From Takakia lepidozioides (taxonomy: Eukaryota; Streptophyta; Takakiopsida; Takakiales; Takakiaceae): a stretch of 60,000 nt of DNA. This document shows positions 11,258 through 23,173 of the stretch, one piece after another; the stretch's first letter is position 1, and each line of letters opens with the position of its first letter. The stretch is taken from the NCBI GenBank assembly GCA_030704615.1, contig CM060733.1, positions 4,528,001 to 4,588,000 on the forward strand, in the 5' to 3' direction. The notes below the pieces were generated by a model that was given only the letters and a program-made list of their open reading frames with translations, made no database searches and was not told the DNA's origin. Both the position numbers and the translations under genes were made by a program.

Positions 11258-14200
11258 CACTGGTCCCCTGGATCCATATTCAGAAGAGTGTGAACCTCCT
11301 GGGGGCTCAACCCTAGTGCATGTATGAAGTGATGAGTTGTGGAATTACAACGGAGTCTCTTTAGGTACACGTAGTACAAATGCTTGCAAGGGCAGTATGA
11401 TGCCCCTTGTTCGCCATGATCTGGAAGTCGGTGCAATTGCAGGTGGGTAATTCTGAAATGGTGATGGTGTACACCTCATTGCGAACAGCTGAGCCCGCCG
11501 TGGCCATCTGATACACACGCCCGAATCCTGGTGGGGGCACTTCTGTCGAGCTCTGGATTGTACAGTTCATCCGAAGTGCATTCCCCATCCTTGTCTCGTT
11601 CACTTTTGAGGGAGGTCGCCCTCTTCGGTTTCCCCCAACGGTGTGTAGGATGCTTAGAGCTGTCGTGTCCCATTGTTCTTGCTCTCACAGGGGTCGGTGG
11701 TGGAGGCTGTGGAAGCGGAAATGGATGTCTGGGCACGTCAGTGCGCTGCACCATCCGAAATCCTGCGGCGGTAAGGGCGTCGGCCTCAACCTGACTCAGA
11801 TCGCAGCCTGTTCCACCGGCCACACCGGGGGAGCCTCTGGCATTGTCTGTATGCCGTACTTGGGCTTTCCATACACGCAAGTCATAATGTCGTGCCTGCA
11901 GAACCAGAACTGGGTGGTTGTCGCCTCCGCAAACTTTGCATGGACAAATCTTCCTGTAAAAGTAGGAGCAGGGACAGCCCCATCTGGATTCCTCCTTATC
12001 ATCTCTAAACAACGTTGCCGTGTATCCACACGAATTGCGGAACACCTTCCTACGACGGCTTTGTGCGAGCAATTCTCCACTGTGAGGCAGACACAGTCGT
12101 CTCCACAATGGCTTGGCCATACTGCATAACAGCGGGCGGAATGTGGGGCAAGGGAGCGGTGGGAATTTGTTGCACGAAATCCCCGGTTGAAGGCGACGGC
12201 GATCTGGAATTTCTTGGGCTTCCACTGCTGGAAGACACATTGTGCGGCAACATGACGGGACCTCGAGGTGCTGTCCGAATGTTCCTGTCGGATCTCCAGG
12301 AATCCTCTTCGCACCCGGGTTCCTCTTCAATCCTCCGCCTGACAGGGCGTCCGGACGTCCCCCTCTAGGTGTTCACCTCTGCGGTGCAGAGGCGTCCCTT
12401 TGATCTTCTCTCGCAATGCTGTCGCCCATTTCACTGGATTCTTGGACCTCGAAGCTGTTCGTACCAACAATTCCTCCCTGTCCGGCCCAAAGCCCCATTG
12501 TTTGCCGCTCAGGAACTTGTAGTACGTGGCTTGCTGCATGATTGCTCTGTCGATGTCCTCCGTTGTGGCCGTCACTACGTCCACCAGATGTGCGGCAGAA
12601 GACGCTCGCCAGGAGGAGTGGACCGATTCTGCCATATTCGTGTTCGGCATGTCCGTGTCGGAATCCAAGCACCGCTCCTAGAAGGACACAAACAACGGTG
12701 AGGACCAATCGAAATGTCCGTAACAGAAAGACAAATGAACGAAATTGACAGCAGCCTACCTCCCGCATGTACTGTCCGAACTGTCGATACCGAAAATGCC
12801 ACCACCCCAACCAGCTGTGCAATGCTCCCAGATTGGTTGTCTCCACTGCACCTGACGTGTTCCACCAAGCCTCGATGATAGCAAAACTTAACCTCCGCGT
12901 CATCAAATGTGGGTGCATCCTTCCACGCCGTACAAAGGACACGGTGTTCAGCCTGGAATGAGCTAGCAACAAATTTGGTAGTGTAGTGGGATAGACTCTG
13001 CATCCAATGGAATCCACAGGATCTCTCTTTCCCCTCCATTGGAACATTGGGGTCCTCACCGTACACACACGCCGCACCCGCTGCCCAGTTGGCCTGAGCG
13101 TTGTCTGCCATGAATCCCCTGAAATTGGGCTCTGGCAATCCCGCCCTTGCCATCTGCTGGTTTATGCCCTCCCACAGATGCATCTCGGACTGTGTGTCCT
13201 CCCCTTTCATCTCGCAGATTGCAATCGTCATGAGCCTCTTGGAGTGATAGTCATAAACATGCGCACCCATAGTCACCCACTGATGGTTTGTAATTCGCTT
13301 GATGTGATCAAACATCACCCAAGCATTCGACAAGTTTCCAGTTGTCATGCGAGTGACCAAGTCGACTCCACTCCCAGGCCCACACGTCGACATTTTGAAA
13401 ATGTAACAACGATCGGATTCGCTGCCTTGCCCTGGAAACCTGCAACCTTGGATGTAGTCATATCCAGTCATTCGTTTCACCTCCAGGATTGAGTACATGT
13501 CCGACCCCCTGCCGAACTCCTGCTTGCAAGATACGATGTGATTCCGCACATTCGGACTACAAACGTGCGAGACGGACTCCAAGAGGTCACGCATCTCGTC
13601 TTCGTCAAGGGCTCTCGGTCGGAACCATCTTCAGACATGATTTTGCCAAGAGCAATCTTGTGGGCTGCCTTCAGCTGAATCTGCTTTGGTCTGGCTCCGG
13701 GGCTCAATTTCACCTCCTCTTTTATGATGTCGTGTGCTTCCTGCACAGCCTCACGCATGTTGCCTCTCGCCAAGGGGTGGCAGTGGACCCCAACGTGTAT
13801 GCAAGCTCTAGTCAAGTCCGGGAGCAAATGGATTACGTAATATTGCTTGGCTCTGCACATGGACATGCACGTCGGTGGTTCTTTGCAATGTGCACACTTG
13901 AAAGAACCCGCAGGAGCTTGGCTGGAGACAATGAATGGATGATGCGTTGTGCCAGTCCAATCCGTCTCGTTTCTCCGCCCTCCTTTGGAGAGAAAGTGGA
14001 AGCAGGTGGGATTGAGGCACCTCAGCTTCCCCGCACAGAGGACATATCGTACAGGAACACCATCAGCAATTTTCGTGCTACTGGTCTTCGTCACACACCA
14101 GGGGTGTCCGTCATGCTTTCGATCCATGTCTGTTAACATCCCGGAGGCTTTCTTTGACGAAGAAACAGGTGGAAACTCGAAGATGACATTGCCATCGACT

Positions 14201-15072
14201 TCGGGAGGCAGAAACGTTACCTTTCTGACTGGGAATTTGGCATAGTCGAGAGCAGCCAGCTCGGAGCGAGAACCATCGAGGTGATGTTGTCGTAGGAGCT
14301 GCACAATGGACCGGGTTGGAGTTATGCTCGAGGGCACATGCGTAGCACCTACAGAGACGTCCATGCCGGATTTGAACGACCGTGTGGAGGACATGGGTAC
14401 CTCAATGCAATCATCTTCCTCGTCGGAAATGTCGAATACGTCCACACGAGAAGCTATGGAGGGTCTTGACGGTCCAGGTCGGGAATGATTATCGTTGCAT
14501 ACCTCTCTGTTGGCAGTGGCCGCCTCTCGGTTTCCGGACTCCTTTGTGGATGGTGTGGGCAGCGACTGATTCGGAAAGGGAATGGGCATTCCCACAGCTC
14601 GGTACAGGATGGTGTCTGACGGGGGAACGTGCCATTCGATTCCGCAACCTCCGTCGTTACCTAGCACGACAATGGTCTCGTCAACCTGTCCAGGAACATC
14701 CTTCCTTTCTTCTTCCAAATAAACTGTGCCCGTTTTGAGCTTGAATTTGGAACAAAGGTAAGTTTCAGTCACTCTGCAAAGTCCTCCCTCGTTTGGGATC
14801 CAGGCTCTCCCAAGTTGCGGAGGACAGCAAACTATAGCGTAGGAATTCGGAGCCATCGAACACCGCACGGAGTTGGCAAGTGCGAGGTTCAGTATAGCGA
14901 GAGACCAAGGCTCACAGGCACCATCTAAGTGGATCTGCGGAGTCCATCGACAATTGGAAGTCGCACATTGAAGTGGAAAGTATTGTTTCAAGCTACATGC
15001 ATGAAGGTGGGAGGTTTGATTCCATAGCCAGTGAGTAGGACAATGATGGCCGATTCGGCGACGAAATAACAT
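11258..15072 (-). pseudogene. MULE transposase with zinc-binding N-terminus and C-terminal SWIM finger
   Basis: The N-terminal part (15072-13612) is Ser/acidic-rich, then carries Cys/His pairs (LRCLNPTC, FKCAHC, CIHVGVHCHP), as in MULE DNA-binding domains. The catalytic part (13594-12760) has GFMADNAQANW, ERSCGFHWMQSL and EAWWNTSGAVETTNLG. An 81-nt intron (12678-12758, GT..AG) precedes PNTNMAESVHSSW, a hallmark of MULE transposases. The C-terminus has a SWIM finger: CNC at about 11431-11445 and CPCKH at about 11380-11394. A stop lies at 11258. Frame changes occur at about 13612 and within the SWIM (near 11405, a G-run), and possibly elsewhere, so it is inactive as read unless these are assembly indels. 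Confidence 0.8.
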
Positions 15073-15200
15073 CTCCTGACAGTTTCTCCTGAGGGTGGAT
15101 CCAGCAGTATTCTCGGTGCAGACAGGAACGTTCGCACTGACAAGTGCCAGGACTGCTGGTTAAAACTGTCAGACAACCAAGTTGTGCTCATCAAGACTGG

Positions 15201-17338
15201 TGTAGTGTGAATGCAGGGGAGTAACATTGAAAATTTTGTTGGGCATCAAATTACGGCATTGATGAAAAAGGGAGTGCCTGGTACTAATGTCGGGAGGGAA
15301 TTACCCAGGCCTACAGGTAATTCCATGGGAACACTATGCTCTTGCTCTGCCAGGACAAAATATGGCTAAGTCATAACATGCGCATTTTTCATCCTTGGAA
15401 TGAATGATTTTCGTCGCGTATGTTTAACCTAGAAACTCGAGCTGAGGAAAACGAGGAGGAAGACGACGGGCAACTCTTCACAGCTGCTGCCGTGGAGTTG
15501 TCAGGCAGGCTGGCTTGGGAACTTACACCTGCGCCATGTGAATCAGCTTGCCTTAAAGCGCGACGTTAAGGGATCTGCTTGGCATTTTGTGCAAGGAGAA
15601 GCGGTGCCTCTTTCTGCGTGGTAATAATCAATTTTGAAAGCTGAGCAGGTGCTAAGAGCGGTGCACTACCGCTGCCGCCATTGTCTTGAAGAGTACAGTT
15701 ATGAGGAGATAGAGCGCAGCAACAGCTGTTGGGGAATGAGAAGTGCAGGCTGGTGTGGATGCGACTCGGGTTATCTGTAATTAAGACTTGTAGTTACCTT
15801 CTGTCTTAGAGCTGTAGGAGCACATCAATCCTTAGGGCAGAAGTACACATGTAGAAGGATAGGGTAGAGGTTGGCAAGCACAAGGATGTTGCCAGCTGAT
15901 GAAGCAAGCCGTCATGACATGATGAGAACTGGAATCAAGATGAGAAGAAGCGTTGAATATGGCTGATGACAGCGATGGTGAGGTGCCAGCTTAGCAGGCA
16001 GAACCACCGCTTCACACGAGTATAGACAGATAAGTTCTAAGAGTGTTGGCGTCTCTTTTTGGGCACTTAGGAATGACTTTGTGAAGTTTTTGGAACTGTC
16101 TCTTGTATCTGCTGAAGGGGACAGAAATGTGAGGAGTAGAAAGGCCCTTTGAAAATGGAATGAAGACAATGGAATTCAAACCAGGATAGGGTGGAGATGG
16201 ATGCACCTGTTGTTACACTGTCATTAAGAAAAGAGAGAGGGGACAAGGATAGCTCACATCAGGGTCAGAATGGTTGCTGTTGTTGTGTTCCTTTTCTTTA
16301 TTTTCAGTGTATTCAGGCACCATAAGCAAACCAGCCCTGGATGTTAAAACAGTGGAGCCAGTGTAGAACTAGCTTGGTGGATAAAGGAGAACAGGGATGG
16401 TCAGACAGAGACGGATTTGAAGAACTGAGAGGGATGACGTGGATGGGGAAGAAAAGTCAATACTGTTTTGGGGTTGTGGATCTGATTTATAGAAGTGTTC
16501 TCAACATGTGAATGACTGAGGTTTGCATTTGAGGAGAAAAGAGAGCTGTCAGGGTGTGTGATTTGAGATCTGTAGAAGGGTTGTGAAGCACCTTGGCCAA
16601 ATAGGATCCACTTGGGGAAAGATAGTGCAAGGACCATTCACTGGAGAGAGAGAAAAAGAGAAAGACCGACAGAGGGGCAGATCATGTCTTGTAACCAAGG
16701 TTGACCTCAATGATGGATGCACTGGATGCCTGGCTGGATGTGCACTTGCATTGCATCATAGCCATGCTGTTGTAAAAAAGTGAGGAATCCACACACCAAG
16801 GAAAAAGAGAGTGAGAGAAAGAAAAAGTGAAAAGGGAGAAAGGGTTGATGAGGGATGGACATCAGGAGAGGCAAGGTCAAGAAGACATGAACCCTGAATG
16901 ATCAAACTAGTGGGCCTGCAGTTCATGGCAGATCTGAGCTGTCACCCACCTAGACCGTGATCTCATTACAAAAAGGGGCTTCCGACGTGTTGCAGACCAA
17001 GGGAACTGCCCACAAGGGCAGTGTTTATCACTGACATAGGGCTGATTGCATCACTGAATACATCGTGGCAGCATAGTGGTGCTATACCTGCAGGTAGAGG
17101 ATGTTGTGTAAAAGGTAGAACCAAGAGTGAACAACAATTTGACTCCCCATCCATGTCTTCTCTTCCGCTGCGGCGTGGATGAGGATTGCTTGAACTCTGA
17201 TCACAAAGGAGCTGAGGGAAACCCACAGCCAAGTGACGACAGTTGGACAGAAAAGAAGAACCTTCTTTCTTTTGCTCCGCTTAGAATGGAAGGAAGCACA
17301 ATTAGAATTATACAGAAGGGGATTCACGCCCCTTCTTT
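15201..17338 (+). repeat. 5' LTR of the nested retrotransposon
   Basis: Matches 20939-23084 throughout. It lacks the last 9 bp (CACACTACA) present in the other LTR, so the primer-binding site follows directly after CTTCTTT. Differences between the LTRs that I could see are nearly all 1-6 nt indels in homopolymers or short repeats, with essentially no substitutions. This indicates a very young insertion or indel-type sequencing errors. Confidence 0.85.
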
Positions 17339-17417
17339 TGGTATCAGAGCTACGCTGGATCTTGTCTGAGAGTTGTAGGTTTTCAGTGTAGCAAGATAGG
17401 AGAGTGATTTGCGAGCA

Positions 17418-17840
17418 ATGGTGACTAACATTCCATTTTACGGAAAGAAGGATGAGGATGTTTGCAGCTGGATCCAGAATCTGAAAAGGGATGGTGAGAG
17501 AGGGAGCTTTGACGAGCACAAGTTATTTATATCGGCAAGGCTGAATCTCAAGGCACGGGCTGACACTTGGCATCGAATGCAAAAACCAAGGTCCATGAAC
17601 TGGCATGATTTTCAAGTAGCCATAATCTTGAAATTTGGAGAAGAAGGTCAATCAAGTAAGAGTAAAGTGATGTTAGCAAGGAAGTTTGATGGGATAGATA
17701 CAAATGTGGAAGAGTATGCTACAGGAATGGAGGAGAAATTGTCTCTGATTGAGAAGGATACTCACAACAGGTTCACACCTGTGAGTTCTATTGATCATGA
17801 ACCTACCAGATCACAAAACCATGTCACGGAGGTGCTTTAG
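17418..17840 (+). CDS. Retrotransposon gag-like protein fragment
   Basis: A 140-residue reading frame starts just after the primer-binding site. It has the pattern of a plant retrotransposon gag N-terminal domain: FYGKKDEDVCSWIQNL, then LNLKARADTWHRM, DFQVAIILKFGEE and a region with EEYATGMEEKLSLIE. This matches the usual layout in which a structural domain packages the RNA. No zinc knuckle follows; the frame ends at 17840 and the following open stretches have different composition. It could be a truncated gag kept by a non-autonomous element. Confidence 0.6.
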   Translation: MVTNIPFYGKKDEDVCSWIQNLKRDGERGSFDEHKLFISARLNLKARADTWHRMQKPRSMNWHDFQVAIILKFGEEGQSSKSKVMLARKFDGIDTNVEEYATGMEEKLSLIEKDTHNRFTPVSSIDHEPTRSQNHVTEVL

Positions 17841-18314
17841 GGAGAAGAACCAAATCAGCGAAGTCCATGCAATGCTTCCTCGAGTTCTCAGCTTGAACAG
17901 CCCAAGGCAGCAAGTAGAGTGTTGCACTGCATGTCCATCAAGACAGAATCAGATCCGAAGTGAAAAGAATCACCGGCTGGGGCTGCAAGTGGGAACATGT
18001 GGAATGCAAGATTCATGCTGTGGAATGTTTGAACAATGGGAATCGAAGAGCAGCAGAAGGATGGAGTGCGAATGTGTAAGCTCTCTTGGCACAAACGTTG
18101 TGAATGTGTTTTGTGATGAGGAAGGAGAGATCATGGAAGACATCTTTTGTTCAACAGAGGATCAATCAGGTGTCAATGAAGAGTGTACACCTAGATTGCA
18201 AGTTCCTGTGCAGTTCCCAGGTCTTATACAAGGGCACATGTAGGGCAAGACATACCTGGGGAGTTTGGGCATGATACCACCAACTCCCCAAGCAATAGTG
18301 GTACAACCGGTGAA

Positions 18315-19640
18315 GTGAGTGTCATAAGAGAGGAAGATGTCAAGGAGTCTTGGACAGATCTGATGGAATGGGTGAAGGAAGAGTGTACTTTGCTTGCTCA
18401 AACTAGACAGGATATAGATCAAGATGCACACCTAGATCAAAACATACTTGGGGAGCTGAGAGAAGTTGCATCTCGATTAAGAACAGACTTGGTGGAGAAG
18501 GAATTAAAGGTGAAAGATGCACGAGATGACGTTGTAGCTGCCCTAGCCCTACGGAGAGAAACTGAAGTCCAGGTGGAGAACCTAGTCATGGAAAATCAAC
18601 ATTTACGGTTGGCCCTCGAGAAAGCTGACCGAGAGCTGAGTGGGGCCAAAGAGAGTGCGTGGATAAGCTCCGTGGTGATAACAAGCATCTTCAGGCAGAT
18701 GTGCAACGGCTCCAGCTACTTTTGGAGTCGAGTACGTCATCAGTCAATGACATGTTCATGGGGACACCAGGTACCCTAAGTCAGGACAAAGAAGAGGAAA
18801 CAGAAGCTTCTTTGGATGTTGGACCATTGACAAATGTTGGGAGAAATGAAGGGAACATGGAGTATCAAGTGTTGGAGGATTCATGCAAGGGAGAGGCCCT
18901 GCAGATTGAAGAAGAAATCTGTCTAAGAGGAAAGAGCTTACAGATCACTCCAGAGATGGAAGAAGTGGTGAAAAGGAGCCTGGAAGATCGAGACCTGACA
19001 ACACCTAAACTTGCACATGATGACATGAAAAGTGGAGAAGTCATTAGGGCAGGCAAAGGGGCCGAAAACCATGTGTGGAAGCCGAGAGTTTGGACATGCG
19101 AAGGCTTGCATTATGTGGAAGAGGGTCACAAGGAGAAGCTGCATGACAATGAGGAGGTTCTTCCGGGAATAGATCCGCCAAGAAAAGAGGGCAAATGGTG
19201 TCAAAAGTGGTGGCAAGGCACAAGGAGATCATTCATTGCTGACTGCAGCATACTCAGGTTCACAAGCTGTGTACCGAAGTGTCAAGGACGGAGAGAGGGT
19301 GCTAAGGCATGGATACGACATGCTATCTTGGTGGTAATTATGTGCTGCAGGTGCCTATGGCAGACAGTGAAGAACTGGTTGGAGCAGGCCATGCTAATGA
19401 CGATTTTGTGCTGCCAATACATATGGTGTATGCAGCTCAGCAATCTGAAGCAAGGTTGTAAAAGAATGGCTGGCCCTGGTGGAAGATGGAAGCAAACATG
19501 GGCAGAGAAAGGACCTGCATACACACCAAGACACCAGCTCAAGAGGGGAGCAAGTTTGGGGAGCTGCCTTTGGCGGGTAATTTCTGTGGACATACCTGAA
19601 GGAGACAGAGATATACCAGCAGGTAATTCAATATAGAGGC
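18315..19640 (+). pseudogene. Coiled-coil protein region of the nested retrotransposon
   Basis: Reading 18315-18650 gives a long helical, heptad-like stretch (LREVASRLRTDLVEKELKVK; VENLVMENQHLRLALEKADR). After a frameshift near 18650 it continues in the frame of 18659-19636 (KHLQADVQRLQLLLES), followed by an acidic tail. It resembles the coiled-coil part of a structural protein or a captured host gene. I recognise no catalytic motif. A stop at about 19636 ends it. Confidence 0.4.
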
Positions 19641-19688
19641 AATGAGCTTTCTACAGATGCTGGAAATGAAGGAGAGAAGCCCAAACAG

Positions 19689-20100
19689 GTGACGTTCCTG
19701 TGTGTGTTGAATGCATGTGCGAACCTGGCAGACCTGGTAAAAGGCGAAGAGGTCCATGGTGACAGTATCAAATCTGGTATTGCACCAGATATCATTATGG
19801 AGACTGCCATTGTTGACAGGTATGCCAAACGTGTGTGTGACAATATGTCTCACAGAAAAGTGGGGCCATGGAGAGTAATGATTGCAGGTTATGCCCAGCA
19901 TGGCTCTGAAGCACAGACCCTGCAACTGTTTGAACAAATGAAGCAGGAAGGTATGCCACCCAATCTGCTCTCATGGAGTGCAATGATTTCAGGATATGCC
20001 CACATGGTTGTGAAATTCAGGCTCAGGAGATGGATGGGCAGTTGATGTGGGAGGCTATGAAGCCTACCCATGTCACGATCACTTCTACTTACAAAGCATA
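19689..20100 (+). pseudogene. Captured pentatricopeptide-repeat (PPR) gene fragment
   Basis: The reading contains PPR-type repeats: VTFLCVLNACANLADLVKGE, then DIIMETAIVDRYAK, WRVMIAGYAQHGSEAQTLQL, FEQMKQEGMPPNLLSWSAMI and SGYAH. These are characteristic of plant PLS-class organelle RNA-editing PPR proteins. After about 20000 the frame changes, and a further PPR-like piece (MKPTHVTITSTYKA) follows. PPR proteins bind organellar RNA; this one is only about 130 residues, lacks ends and is inside a retrotransposon interior, so it is a transduced gene fragment and not a working gene. Confidence 0.75.
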
Positions 20101-20938
20101 CACCAGCCCTGAATCTCTTAAAGAGGGCAGGCTGGTTGAAAGGGAAGAAGGAAGGCATGGTAACCAGAGGGTTGCCCATGACTTGCCACCAACAATGCAA
20201 ATGAAATTGCAGCCTGCTGTTGAGGACAACCTACATGCAGGAAATGAGGCAGTACGAAAGCTGCAAGTGTCGATGGGAGCACAAGTGGTAGCTGAGATTC
20301 AAACAAGGAGCCAGGGAGCAACAACAAATTGGGAAACGCTGGTTTGTGTGGGAAGGAGATCAGGACCTGCCTGGCATGAACTACAAGAAGAGGAAGAAGG
20401 CATTGTCACAAATTGGATTTGCTCTGGCCAGCGGAACAAATGGACAGCCGGGACGCTGTCACTTAAAAAAGAGAAGTTGGACGACGATGCAAGCTCAGGG
20501 ATGGAGCACGAAAACTGTGGCCAGGGAAGAAGGCCAAGAAATCGGCATGATGAGTTGCATGGAAACCAGGTGGTGGTGTCAGTTTGAGAACAACCCTGCT
20601 CGCACCAGCCAGACAGAAGTGGCCATGAAGATTATGAGCAGAGAGGGGTTTCCCTTTGCTGAAGGCCAAGGCATGACAATCAAAAACAATATTATGAACG
20701 GACCTCTCCAAGATATCTGGAGCAGAAACAGAAGAGGAATTAACACAATGTGCCTGTTGGGAGTACCTTATGATCCTGGAAGGGAAGCTGCACGAAGATG
20801 CAGGTTGAGAGATGGAGCAGACAAGGAATGGGTAAGAAATAGGAGGGATTTAAAACCCTTCATACCACCAATAGGTGATCAGCCATGAAGGTGGTCAGTG
20901 AGGACCCTGACACTTAAAAGGGGAGACACACTACATAT

Positions 20939-23084
20939 GTAGTGTGAATGCAGGGGAGTAACATTGAAAATTTTGTTGGGCATCAAATTACGGCATTGAT
21001 GAAAAAGGGAGTGCCTGGTACTAATGTCGGGAGGGAATTACCCAGGCCTACAGGTAATTCCATGGGAACACTATGCTCTTGCTCTGCCAGGACAAAATAT
21101 GGCTAAGTCATAACATGCGCATTTTTCATCCTTGGAATGAATGATTTTCGTCGCGTATGTTTAACCTAGAAACTCGAGCTGAGGAAAACGAGGAGGAAGA
21201 CGACGGGCAACTCTTCACAGCTGCTGCCGTGGAGTTGTCAGGCAGGCTGGCTTGGGAACTTACACCTGCGCCATGTGAATCAGCTTGCCTTAAAGCGCGA
21301 CGTTAAGGGATCTGCTTGGCATTTTGTGCAAGGAGAAGCGGTGCCTCTTTCTGCGTGGTAATAATCAATTTTGAAAGCTGAGCAGGTGCTAAGAGCGGTG
21401 CACTACCGCTGCCGCCATTGTCTTGAAGAGTACAGTTATGAGGAGATAGAGCGCAGCAACAGCTGTTGGGGAATGAGAAGTGCAGGCTGGTGTGGATGCG
21501 ACTCGGGTTATCTGTAATTAAGACTTGTAGTTACCTTCTGTCTTAGAGCTGTAGGAGCACATCAATCCTTAGGGCAGAAGTACACATGTAGAAGGATAGG
21601 TAGAGGTTGGCAAGCACAAGGATGTTGCCAGCTGATGAAGCAAGCCGTCATGACATGATGAGAACTGGAATCAAGATGAGAAGAAGCGTTGAATATGGCT
21701 GATGACAGCGATGGTGAGGTGCCAGCTTAGCAGGCAGAACCACCGCTTCACACGAGTATAAGACAGATAAGTTCTAAGAGTGTTGGCGTCTCTTTTTGGG
21801 CACTTAGGAATGACTTTGTGAAGTTTTTGGAACTGTCTCTTGTATCTGCTGAAGGGGACAGAAATGTGAGGAGTAGAAAGGCCCTTTGAAAATGGAATGA
21901 AGACAATGGAATTCAAACCAGGATAGGGTGGAGATGGATGCACCTGTTGTTACACTGTCATTAAGAAAAAGAGAGAGGGGACAAGGATAGCTCACATCAG
22001 GGTCAGAATGGTTGCTGTTGTTGTGTTCCTTTTCTTTATTTTCAGTGTATTCAGGCACCATAAGCAAACCAGCCCTGGATGTTAAAACAGTGGAGCCAGT
22101 GTAGAACTAGCTTGGTGGATAAAGGAGAACAGGGATGGTCAGACAGAGACGGATTTGAAGAACTGAGAGGGATGACGTGGATGGGGAAGAAAAGTCAATA
22201 CTGTTTTGGGGTTGTGGATCTGATTTATAGAAGTGTTCTCAACATGTGAATGACTGAGGTTTGCATTTGAGGAGAAAAAGAGAGCTGTCAGGGTGTGTGA
22301 TTTGAGATCTGTAGAAGGGTTGTGAAGCACCTTGGCCAAATAGGATCCACTTGGGGAAAGATAGTGCAAGGACCATTCACTGGAGAGAGAGAAAAAGAGA
22401 GAAGACCGACAGAGGGGCAGATCATGTCTTGTAACCAAGGTTGACCTCAATGATGGATGCACTGGATGCCTGGCTGGATGTGCACTTGCATTGCATCATA
22501 GCCATGCTGTTGTAAAAAAGTGAGGAATCCACACACCAAGGAAAAAGAGAGTGAGAGAAAGAAAAAGTGAAAAGGGAGAAGGGTTGATGAGGGATGGACA
22601 TCAGGAGGCAAGGTCAAAGACATGAACCCTGAATGATCAAACTAGTGGGCCTGCAGTTCATGGCAGATCTGAGCTGTCACCCACCTAGACCGTGATCTCA
22701 TTACAAAAAGGGGCTTCCGACGTGTTGCAGACCAAGGGAACTGCCCACAAGGGCAGTGTTTATCACTGACATAGGGCTGATTGCATCACTGAATACATCG
22801 TGGCAGCATAGTTGGTGCTATACCTGCAGGTAGAGGATGTTGTGTAAAAGGTAGAACCAAGAGTGAACAACAATTTGACTCCCCATCCATGTCTTCTCTT
22901 CCGCTGCGGCGTGGATGAGGATTGCTTGAACTCTGATCACAAAGGAGCTGAGGGAAACCCACAGCCAAGTGACGACAGTTGGACAGAAAAGAAGAACCTT
23001 CTTTCTTTTGCTCCGCTTAGAATGGAAGGAAGCACAATTAGAATTATACAGAAGGGGATTCACGCCCCTTCTTTTCACACTACA
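20939..23084 (+). repeat. 3' LTR of the nested retrotransposon
   Basis: Partner of 15201-17338. It keeps the terminal CACACTACA (23076-23084), the inverted complement of its start TGTAGTGTG. Just before it, at 20927-20946, a perfect 20-bp palindrome CACACTACATATGTAGTGTG spans the interior/LTR junction, so the LTR end motif and the LTR start motif lie back to back. Confidence 0.85.
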
Positions 23085-23173
23085 CTGGCCGCAATTGTGT
23101 TGTTTCGGAACAATGCAACCCATTGAGGTTCCAGATTTCCCGTCACGAGTGATTCTGTCGATTGCTGGTGGAC

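Larger units (their letters stand above)
15201..23084 (+). mobile_element. Non-autonomous long-LTR retrotransposon (LARD-like) nested in the MULE
   Basis: Two direct repeats of about 2.14 kb (15201-17338 and 20939-23084) are almost identical. They flank a 3.6-kb interior with a primer-binding site TGGTATCAGAGC (17339-17350) and a purine tract AAAAGGGGAGA (20916-20926). LTR ends are TGTAGTGTG...CACACTACA. The MULE sequence on either side carries CTGG (15197-15200 and 23085-23088; ACTGG if the end base is shared), a fitting 4-5 bp target duplication. No protease, integrase or RT is present, so it must be mobilised by other elements. Confidence 0.85.

Noticed and set aside
15912-16637. Short minus-strand frames inside the 2.1-kb LTRs
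   Set aside because: They recur in the other LTR but are broken by single indels, lack motifs, and sit in LTR sequence normally non-coding.
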